Source of the DNA: Rhizobiales bacterium 62-17
GTDB lineage: Bacteria > Pseudomonadota > Alphaproteobacteria > Rhizobiales > Beijerinckiaceae
Direction of reading: 5' to 3'
Assembly (NCBI GenBank): GCA_001898965.1
Contig: MKVW01000006.1
Span: 1 to 50,874, forward strand
Length of the DNA stretch: 50,874 nucleotides
A program made the translations under genes and the position numbers. Numbering within the stretch: position 1 is the first letter of the stretch; each line of letters begins with the position of its first letter. Under the pieces are notes generated by a model, which saw nothing but the letters and a program-made list of their open reading frames with translations, was not told the DNA's origin and searched no databases. This document shows positions 40,029 through 50,874 of the stretch, piece by piece.

Positions 40029-41060
40029 ATGTCCATTCAGCCCACGCCTAACCCTTCAGATAAACCTGTCATCCTCACCGGTGACCGTACCACCGGTGCG
40101 CTGCATCTTGGCCATTACGCCGGTTCACTGCGCAATCGTGTCGCCTTGCAGCACAGCCATCGGCAATTCCTGTTGCTCGCCGATGCCCAGGCGCTCACGG
40201 ATAACGCTAACGATCCCGCCAAGGTGACGCGCAATGTGCTGGAGGTCGCTACCGATTATCTCGCCGCCGGCATCGATCCGCAGGTGACGACGATCTGCGT
40301 GCAATCGGCACTGCCGGCGCTGGCGGAGCTGACTATGCTCTATCTCAACTTCGTCACGGTCGCCCGCCTTGAGCGTAACCCGACAGTGAAAGACGAGATC
40401 AAGATGCGCGGTTTTGGCCGCGACATTCCGGCGGGCTTTCTCTGTTATCCGGCCGCGCAGGCAGCCGATATCACCGCCTTCAAGGCGACGGTGGTGCCGG
40501 TTGGCGAAGATCAATTGCCGATGATCGAGCAGACCAACGAAATCGTGCGCAGGCTCAATCGACAGATGGGGCGGGAGGTGCTGGTTGAAGCAAAAGCCTT
40601 GATCCCGCAGGTGGGGCGGTTGCCTGGTGTGGATGGCAAGGCGAAGATGAGCAAGTCGCTCGGCAATGCGATCGTGCTTTCGGCCTCGGACGCCGAGATC
40701 GCCGAAGCGGTCAACCGCATGTACACCGATCCCAATCATTTGCGCGTCAGCGATCCCGGTACGGTCGAAGGCAATGTGGTCTTCACCTATCTCGATGCCT
40801 TCGATCCGGATGTCGAAGCGGTGGCGGATCTGAAAGCGCAATATCGTCGTGGTGGCCTTGGCGACGTGGCCTTGAAGCGGCGATTGGAACAATTGCTGCG
40901 TGATTTGCTGGGGCCGATCCGCGAGCGGCGTGCGGCGCTGGCAAGTGATCCCGATACGGTGATGGACATTCTGAAGGCCGGCGCCGCGCGAGCGCGGCAA
41001 GTGACAGCAGCCACGCAGGCAGAGGTGCATGCGGGGCTGGGGCTTTTTACCTGGACCTGA
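40029..41060 (+). CDS. trpS: Tryptophanyl-tRNA synthetase (divergent type)
   Basis: A 343-residue class I synthetase charging tRNA-Trp. The HIGH-like motif is His26-Leu-Gly-His29 in [20 protein letters not shown], and KMSKS is at residues 206-210 ([11 protein letters not shown]). The N-terminal reading [17 protein letters not shown] resembles the TrpRS variant known from lactic acid bacteria and some others, not the usual proteobacterial FSGxQPTGxLHLGNY form, so this could be a second, inducible TrpRS. CAGGAG lies 6 bases before ATG 40029; the frame open to 39954 covers the attenuator and is not coding. Regulation by the Trp-Trp leader is likely. Confidence 0.9.
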   Translation: MSIQPTPNPSDKPVILTGDRTTGALHLGHYAGSLRNRVALQHSHRQFLLLADAQALTDNANDPAKVTRNVLEVATDYLAAGIDPQVTTICVQSALPALAELTMLYLNFVTVARLERNPTVKDEIKMRGFGRDIPAGFLCYPAAQAADITAFKATVVPVGEDQLPMIEQTNEIVRRLNRQMGREVLVEAKALIPQVGRLPGVDGKAKMSKSLGNAIVLSASDAEIAEAVNRMYTDPNHLRVSDPGTVEGNVVFTYLDAFDPDVEAVADLKAQYRRGGLGDVALKRRLEQLLRDLLGPIRERRAALASDPDTVMDILKAGAARARQVTAATQAEVHAGLGLFTWT

Positions 41061-41067
41061 TGGGCCG

Positions 41068-42513
41068 TTAGCTTTGCGATGGCCGCGGCAGAGCGGCTAT
41101 GGCCGGACGCTGGCGCTGCCTCATGATATTGATGGCGGCAAGCAGCGCGACGGCTGGCGCCAAGGCAAAGACGGCGAAGAGCCAGAAGGCCGCGCTCGAC
41201 GTGCCGATGACACCACCGGGATCGGTGAGACCCGCGAGATTGGCGACCATGCCGGCGATCGGCGCGCAGAGAGCGGTGGCGACGAGCTGGACGGTCGTGA
41301 TCGATGCCGAGGCGAGGTCCTTTTCATCCGCCGGTGCCACTTGCAGCACGCGGGTCAGCAAATGCGGCCAGCCGATGCCAACGCCAGCGCCGACCGTCAG
41401 CAGGGACAAGGTGATGACCGTCAGCGGAATCCATTCGCCTCTGGTCGGCCAGGGCGACAGGAGGGCCAGCAGGATCATGCCGATCAGCGAGATGAGCGGC
41501 GCGAGAAAGATGGCGCGATCGGCGCCCCGGTCGCGCGCGCTTGCGCTGGCGATCGCGCCTGTGGTCCAGCCCGCGGCCATAGCGGCGGTGATATAGCCGG
41601 CGGCGAGCGGCTGCTGTCCGTGCAGAACCTGCAGGAAGAGCGGCACGAAAATCTCGGTCACTGTCACGGAGATCGACAGCAAGGCCATCATGGCCAGCAC
41701 TAGGCCCAGGGACTTGGTCATGTCGAAGGCTCCACGCGGTAGCAACCGTTGCCGAGCGGTCCGTTCCACGATGCCAAACAAGGCCAGGAAGACGAGCGCG
41801 ACGGCGATGCCAACGCCATTCCAGATGAGTTCTTGCCAGATGCTGCCGAGAGAGACGGCAAAGACCGCGAGGGTGAGCAGGCTCAGTTGCGCGAAGGGAA
41901 GGCCGGTGCGTTCGCTTTGCTCGCGATTCTTGCGCGGCAGAACGGTAAAGGCCAGAAATGTGAAGAGTGCGATGATAGGCAGCATCGACCAGAAGGCGGC
42001 GCGCCAGGCGCCGATCTCGGCGAAAATACCGCCGACCGCCGGGCCGACCAGGGTTGCGATACCCCACATGCCCGAGACGAGCGCCATGGCGCGCGGCCAT
42101 TGAGCTTCCTCGAAGACGATACGGATCATTGCGTAGGCGAGGGCGAAGAGGAAGCCGCCACCCAAGCCTTGCACAAAGCGGCCGACCAGCATGACCGGCA
42201 TGTTGGGCGCCGCCGCACAGACGAGCGTGCCCAGGCCAAAGATCAGCGCGGCGATCGTATAGGCGCCGCGCGGTCCGCTCGCCTGCAACAGCCGGGCTGA
42301 CAGCGCCGAGCCAAGGATGGAAGCGACGACGAAGAGCGTCGTATTCCAGGCGTAATAATCGAGGCCGCCGATGTCCTTGACGACCGAGGGGAGGATGGTG
42401 GTCGCGACATAGACATTGATGGCGTGGAGGCCGACGCCGCCTGCCAGGGCCACGGAGCGGATGCCGTTCTTGCCCGAGAACAAGACGCCCCAGCCGACGT
42501 GCTGATCCTTCAT
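41068..42513 (-). CDS. Major facilitator superfamily transporter (DHA2/EmrB-like)
   Basis: A 481-residue membrane protein with about 12-14 helices. Helix-rich blocks include VALAGGVGLHAINVYVATTI at the start, the loop motif ARLLQASGPRGAYTIAALIF, MLVGRFVQGLGGGFLFALAY, the antiporter-like helix SGMWGIATLVGPAVGGIFAE, and APIAGMVANLAGL near the end. AAGGAA sits 7 bases before the start. It is divergent from the Fe-S-type regulator, 115 bases away, which probably controls it. The substrate (drug or metabolite export) cannot be read from sequence. It converges on trpS. Confidence 0.88.
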   Translation of the reverse strand: MKDQHVGWGVLFSGKNGIRSVALAGGVGLHAINVYVATTILPSVVKDIGGLDYYAWNTTLFVVASILGSALSARLLQASGPRGAYTIAALIFGLGTLVCAAAPNMPVMLVGRFVQGLGGGFLFALAYAMIRIVFEEAQWPRAMALVSGMWGIATLVGPAVGGIFAEIGAWRAAFWSMLPIIALFTFLAFTVLPRKNREQSERTGLPFAQLSLLTLAVFAVSLGSIWQELIWNGVGIAVALVFLALFGIVERTARQRLLPRGAFDMTKSLGLVLAMMALLSISVTVTEIFVPLFLQVLHGQQPLAAGYITAAMAAGWTTGAIASASARDRGADRAIFLAPLISLIGMILLALLSPWPTRGEWIPLTVITLSLLTVGAGVGIGWPHLLTRVLQVAPADEKDLASASITTVQLVATALCAPIAGMVANLAGLTDPGGVIGTSSAAFWLFAVFALAPAVALLAAINIMRQRQRPAIAALPRPSQS

Positions 42514-42593
42514 CGCAGATTCCTTCGGTCCAACCAGACATCCGTATGCCGGCCTTAGAGGAAGGTTGCAAAAAGACGTCAGTGACTATATAT

Positions 42594-42607
42594 CAAGTTC
42601 GTGCTTG
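42594..42607. promoter_or_regulatory. Putative operator of the SufR-like regulator
   Basis: CAAG (42594-42597) and CTTG (42604-42607) are inverted and six bases apart, in the divergent gap between the MFS gene and the regulator. Cyanobacterial SufR binds CAAC-N6-GTTG, so the geometry is the same with altered ends. It overlaps an AT-rich stretch (TATATA) that may be part of the promoter. Confidence 0.35.
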
Positions 42608-42628
42608 GAATATGCCTGATCGGAAAAT

Positions 42629-43291
42629 ATGTCAACTATTGACTTGGAAAATGAACGCCTCTCCCTCCGTCCTGTGGCGGACCGGTTGCTTGTGTTGCTC
42701 AAAACGCGCGGACCGCAGACCGCTGCCGATCTAGGACTGGCGCTTGGTACGACGGGCGAGAATGCCCGGCAGCAATTGATGAAGCTCTCTGGCGATGGAT
42801 TGGTCGAGACTGAGGCTGTCGCGCGCGGCGTTGGCCGTCCGTCGCAATTTTGGCGGCTGACGGATCGCGGGCATGCGCGGTTTCCCGACACGCATGCGGA
42901 GCTGACCGTCAGCTTGTTGCGCAATCTGCGCGACGTTCTCGGCAAGGACGCACTCGATCGCGTAATCAGCGCCCGTGAAGATGAAACGCGCGCGGCCTAT
43001 AGCGCGGCGCTTGCCAAAGTGGACGGCCTTGAAGCGCGCATCGCGGCTCTGGTCGCGATCCGAAGCCGGGAAGGCTACATGGCCGAATGGCGCCCGGCGG
43101 AAGATGGCGACGGCTGGTTCCTGATCGAAAACCATTGTCCGATCTGCGCGGCCGCGACCGCATGCCAGGATTTTTGCCGGGCCGAACTCAGCATTTTTCA
43201 GGAGATGCTGGGGCCGAAGTGCTCGATCGAACGGACCGAGCATATCGTGAAAGGCGCGCGGCGGTGCGCTTATCGCGTTCGCGCGCGCTAA
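42629..43291 (+). CDS. SufR-like winged-helix regulator with C-terminal cysteine cluster
   Basis: A 220-residue regulator. The N-terminal winged helix is VLLKTRGPQTAADLGLALGT then TGENARQQLMKLSGDGLVE and GRPSQFWRLTDRG. The C-terminal part carries Cys170, Cys173, Cys179, Cys183 and Cys198, plus another near the end in RRCAYRV, laid out as NHCPICAAATACQDFC and LGPKC; SufR uses such cysteines to hold an iron-sulfur cluster that senses iron or oxidative stress. The call of Fe-S binding is inference from this similarity. It is divergent from the MFS gene, its probable target, and 65 bases ahead of the GyrI-like gene. Confidence 0.78.
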   Translation: MSTIDLENERLSLRPVADRLLVLLKTRGPQTAADLGLALGTTGENARQQLMKLSGDGLVETEAVARGVGRPSQFWRLTDRGHARFPDTHAELTVSLLRNLRDVLGKDALDRVISAREDETRAAYSAALAKVDGLEARIAALVAIRSREGYMAEWRPAEDGDGWFLIENHCPICAAATACQDFCRAELSIFQEMLGPKCSIERTEHIVKGARRCAYRVRAR

Positions 43292-43356
43292 CTCCTGTCA
43301 TCACTCGGCAGGACCGCAAATAAGATAAACGGAAGGCTGCGGCGTGAGGGATTTCG

Positions 43357-43965
43357 GTGAAGAGCGACATCAAGATCGAGCGGAAAGATCTTTACGCTCC
43401 GGCGAAGGGCAAGTTCGCCATTGTCGACGTCCCCGCCTTACAGTTTTTGATGATCGACGGTCAGGGTGATCCCAATTCGGCGCAGAGCTACAAGGCGGCG
43501 CTCGAAGCGCTTTATCCCGTCTCCTATGCATTGAAATTTGCCAGTAAGAAAACCCTGGACAAAGACTATGTGGTGCGTCCGCTGGAAGGCCTGTGGTGGG
43601 CGGATGATATGAGCGCTTTTCGCGCCAGGGCGAAAGATGTCTGGCGATGGACGATGATGATCGGGCAGCCGGATTGGATTGATCAGGCGATGGTCGCACA
43701 GGCGATCGAGGTCCAGCGCAAGAAAGGCGCATCGGAGGCGATTGATCGGCTACGGCTTGAAACGTTTGTGGAAGGACGCTGCGTCCAGACCCTGCATGTC
43801 GGTTCCTACGACGATGAAGGACCGGTGCTGCAACGGCTGCACGAGGAATTCTTGCCGGCTAACGGTCTGGCCATGACGGGCAAGCATCACGAGATTTATC
43901 TCAGCGATGCGCGCAAGACTGTGCCGGAGAAATTGAAGACGATTCTGCGTCAGCCCGTGCGGTGA
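43357..43965 (+). CDS. GyrI-like small-molecule-binding domain protein
   Basis: A 202-residue protein of the GyrI-like / SHS2 ligand-binding superfamily, here without a DNA-binding domain. Typical parts are the N-terminal APAKGKFAIVDVPALQFLMI, GDPNSAQSYKAALEALYPVS, the tryptophan pair in PLEGLWWADDM, VWRWTMMIGQPDWI, and CVQTLHVGSYDDEGPVLQRL near the end. Members bind hydrophobic ligands; some hydrolyse or sequester toxic compounds. The start is GTG 43357. Its stop lies in the hairpin CAGCCCGT/ACGGGCTG (43951-43972). It follows the SufR-like regulator on the same strand and may be co-transcribed. Confidence 0.82.
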   Translation: MKSDIKIERKDLYAPAKGKFAIVDVPALQFLMIDGQGDPNSAQSYKAALEALYPVSYALKFASKKTLDKDYVVRPLEGLWWADDMSAFRARAKDVWRWTMMIGQPDWIDQAMVAQAIEVQRKKGASEAIDRLRLETFVEGRCVQTLHVGSYDDEGPVLQRLHEEFLPANGLAMTGKHHEIYLSDARKTVPEKLKTILRQPVR

Positions 43966-43972
43966 CGGGCTG
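43951..43972 (+). terminator. Hairpin at the end of the GyrI-like gene
   Basis: CAGCCCGT (43951-43958) pairs with ACGGGCTG (43965-43972) around GCGGTG, spanning the stop codon of the GyrI-like gene. The convergent gltD ends 26 bases further on. No T-run follows, so termination would need help. Confidence 0.4.
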
Positions 43973-43997
43973 ACGATCTGGTGAAACCTACGGCCGC

Positions 43998-45405
43998 TCA
44001 GCGCGGCAGCAGGGTCTTACCCATGAGGAACTTGTCGACCGAATGGGCGCACTGGCGACCTTCGCGGATGGCCCAGACGACGAGCGACTGGCCGCGACGC
44101 ATATCGCCGCAAGCAAAGACCTTCTCCACCGACGACTTGTATTGAAGCGTGTCGGCAGCGACGTTGCCGCGCGCGTCCTTCTTGACGCCGAGGCTGTCGA
44201 TCATGCCTTCGTGGACGGGCGAAACGAAGCCCATGGCCAGGAGAACAAGATCGGCCTTGAGGTCGAATTCGGTGCCGGCGATCGGCTGGAACTTCGGGTC
44301 CACCCGCACGCAGCGTAGCTTCTTCACGACGCCGTGGCCGGTGAACTCGATGGTATTGACGGCGAAGTCACGCTCCGCGCCTTCCTGCTGGGAGGAAGAC
44401 GTGCGCAGCTTCAGCGGCCAATCCGGCCATACCAGCAGCTTGTTTTCCTTTTCCGGCGGGCGCGGCATGATTTCGATCTGCGTCACCGACAGAGCGCCCT
44501 GGCGGATCGACGTGCCGATGCAGTCGGAGCCGGTGTCGCCGCCGCCGATGACGACGACATGCTTACCGCTGGCCAGGATCGGATCGTTGGTGTTCGGCGG
44601 CTCGTGTGAAACACGGCGGTTCTGCTGCGGCAGGAAATCCATCGCGAAATGGACGCCACTGAGATCGCGGCCGGGGATCGGCAGGTCGCGCGGCTTTTCC
44701 GCGCCGCCAGCCAGCACCACCGCGTCATATTGCGCGGTCAGTTCTTCGATCGGCAGTGTGACACCGACATGGGCGTTGTAATGGAAGGTCACGCCTTCCG
44801 CGGTCATCTGCGCGACGCGGCGGTCGATGTAGTGCTTTTCCATCTTGAAGTCGGGAATGCCATAGCGCAGCAGGCCGCCAGCCTTGGCGTGCTTCTCGTA
44901 GACATGCACTTCATGACCAGCGCGCGCGAGCTGCTGCGCGGCGGCGAGACCCGAGGGACCCGAGCCGACGACGGCGACCTTCTTGCCGGTCTGCTGCTTG
45001 GCCGGTTCCGGCTTGATCCAGCCTTCCTTCCAACCGCGGTCGACGATGGCGCATTCGATCGTCTTGATGGTGACCGGCGTGCTTTCTAGGTTGAGCGTGC
45101 AGGATTCCTCGCACGGCGCCGGGCAAACACGGCCCGTCACTTCGGGGAAGTTGTTGGTCGAATGCAGGTTGCGCAGCGCTTCCTGCCACTCGCCCTTATA
45201 GGCGAGGTCGTTCCAGTCCGGGATCTGGTTGTTCACCGGACAGCCATTGTGACAATAGGGAATGCCGCAGTTCATGCAGCGTGCCGCCTGATCGCGCGTC
45301 GTTTCCTCGGACAGAGGAATGATGAACTCGCGATAGTGGCGGATGCGATCGGACGCAGGCGCGTACTTGCGGTCCTGCCGATCGATCTCGAGAAAACCCG
45401 TTACC

Positions 45406-45413
<8 letters not shown>
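43998..45413 (-). CDS. gltD: Glutamate synthase (NADPH) small subunit
   Basis: A 471-residue GltD, which takes electrons from NADPH to the large subunit through FAD and iron-sulfur clusters. The N-terminal cluster ligands are in [20 protein letters not shown], with a second set in [12 protein letters not shown]. The FAD motif is [20 protein letters not shown] and the NADPH motif [39 protein letters not shown] is the FAD-contacting end. ATG 45413 gives the family N-terminus [18 protein letters not shown] and overlaps the gltB stop by 8 bases, so the longer frame to 45608 is rejected. Translated with gltB. Confidence 0.95.
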
Positions 45414-50076
<4,663 letters not shown>

Positions 50077-50620
50077 GGCGCTGCTCCGGAAACTGTGCTG
50101 GCCAGATCGCTTATCCAGATCGCTTGACAAATCATCTGTCGCTCACGCGCAGATTGCTTGCTTGTCGGTCACACCTGGAAAAATCTTGCCAAAGTAAATG
50201 GGCGAAATCAGAATTAGATCAATTGCAAGGGACGCGCGTTCGCGGTCCCCGACCGGCGGGTTTTCGCCGGACATCGCCGAACCGTTTTCGCCACATACGC
50301 CCTATCATCCCCCGCTCCAGACCCGGTGATGCGATTGACATCTCTATTCCCGGCCGCTTGCTGGCCGCCGGTTGCGATACCCATAGATCGGCGCTTCGAG
50401 ATGGCCGCCTCGCGCCATCCTTTTCGCCAGCAATTTCAAGGACCGATGCCCTCTGGCCTAAATGGTCAGCATAGCTGTCCTATTCAGGGCGCGCGAACAT
50501 GGCAGATTTACCCCGAGCTTACAAGTGGGGGAAGCCGTTGGCACGGGGATAATTATAGCGCCGCATGGACGCGAAACGGGCAAATTGGCGAGAAACGGGG
50601 CAGAGGCAAGCGGCGCCGAT
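50077..50620. other. Intergenic region upstream of gltB
   Basis: No convincing gene lies here; short frames show no family-like sequence. The part next to gltB holds the 11-base direct repeat CCAGATCGCTT (50102-50112, 50115-50125). Two neighbouring hairpins follow: GGGAC..GTCCC (50229-50249) and CCGGCG/CGCCGG (50253-50270) around GGTTTT. The rest, to the GGDEF gene stop, shows nothing I can interpret. gltB promoters on the minus strand are expected here but were not clearly identified. Confidence 0.6.
50102..50125. repeat. 11-base tandem direct repeat in the gltB leader
   Basis: CCAGATCGCTT occurs twice with starts 13 bases apart, 26-49 bases upstream of the gltB start codon. On the gltB strand it reads AAGCGATCTGG twice. 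It may be a small duplication or a paired protein site. Confidence 0.6.
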
Positions 50621-50874
50621 TTATGAGGCGTCGCTCTCCGCCTGGCTGCCGACGAGGCGTTGGGGCCGGCGCCGGCGGTCGTGGCCGGGCTGCGTATACC
50701 GGGACCGTTTCACTTCATACATATGGTCGTCAGCGCGTTTGATCGTCGCCTCCAGCCGCTCGCCGGGCCGGCTCGTGGCGGCACCGATCGACAGGCTGAG
50801 GCGGGGCTCCCCGTAATACTGATTGTTCAGTTCGACGAGGGCATTGATGTCGTCCATCAATTTCTGGCCAACGG
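50621..50874 (-). CDS. C-terminal end of a GGDEF-domain protein (partial)
   Basis: Only the last 84 or so codons are in the window; the gene starts beyond the right edge, so the GGDEF active-site loop itself is not visible. The visible part has the final strands and helix of a diguanylate cyclase domain: LSLSIGAATSRPGERLEATI and KRADDHMYEVKR. Family knowledge says such domains make cyclic di-GMP, but a degenerate non-catalytic copy cannot be excluded. The tail after it (about 30 residues, Arg/Gln rich) is unremarkable. It is tandem with gltB on the minus strand. Confidence 0.8.
   Translation of the reverse strand, partial: VGQKLMDDINALVELNNQYYGEPRLSLSIGAATSRPGERLEATIKRADDHMYEVKRSRYTQPGHDRRRRPQRLVGSQAESDAS

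Noticed and set aside
41324..42571. A 415-codon minus-strand frame overlapping the MFS gene
   Set aside because: It is a shifted frame of the transporter gene, Arg/His-rich and without membrane helices; the MFS frame has all the family features.

Overview
The window looks like ordinary chromosome of an alphaproteobacterium, most likely order Hyphomicrobiales (Rhizobiales). The grounds are: an ornithine decarboxylase / acetyltransferase / homospermidine synthase block behind a long structured leader of the alphaproteobacterial speF type; an Irr-type iron box in front of iron-uptake energiser genes; several stand-alone Bug-family binding proteins; GltBD of the proteobacterial type; and high-GC coding DNA on both strands. 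I saw no rRNA, tRNA, CRISPR array, insertion sequence, integrase or phage gene. The family or genus cannot be fixed from sequence reading alone.

Layout. 1-8 kb: metabolic genes (MaoC-like hydratase, CoA-transferase/racemase family, ketopantoate-reductase family, Bug binding protein with LysR, a short MetE-like enzyme, DUF1772 protein, D-amino-acid dehydrogenase family). 7.9-11.8 kb: a DsbA-NhaA fusion antiporter, an HPP membrane protein and a lipid-kinase-like protein. 11.8-14.7 kb: an iron-uptake operon piuC-exbB-exbD-tonB with tightly coupled genes and an Irr-like box upstream. 14.7-18 kb: divergent WcbI-like and GSCFA proteins, then another Bug protein. 18-24.4 kb: TetR-controlled RND efflux operon followed by an acetyltransferase and a methyltransferase. 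24.4-28.3 kb: PadR regulator with three evenly spaced palindromic sites, then PrpF family isomerase, Bug protein and LysR. 28.3-35.6 kb, all on the minus strand: a two-module Inh-type protease inhibitor, a 2-hydroxyacid dehydrogenase, a Tat-exported Bug protein, an NMT1/SsuA-type ABC importer and a Tat-exported glucan biosynthesis protein. 35.8-39.8 kb: polyamine synthesis. 39.8-41 kb: tryptophanyl-tRNA synthetase behind a Trp-Trp leader peptide. 41-44 kb: MFS transporter, divergent Fe-S type regulator, GyrI-like protein. 44-50 kb: gltD and gltB. The right edge holds the end of a GGDEF protein.

The strongest regulatory signals are RNA-level. Ahead of trpS is a 15-codon leader peptide with tandem Trp codons and a set of competing hairpins, which looks like classical attenuation placed on a tRNA synthetase of an unusual sequence type. 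Ahead of the ornithine decarboxylase is a leader of up to about 450 nt. Its 3' part fits the known speF element, and its 5' part (35872-35955) folds into a compact three-helix junction whose closing stem competes with an alternative hairpin, as in a riboswitch. A clear terminator-like hairpin separates the decarboxylase/acetyltransferase pair from homospermidine synthase.

All function calls come from recognising motifs and family-like sequence by eye. No database search was run, and start codons were chosen from visible ribosome-binding sites, overlaps and family length.
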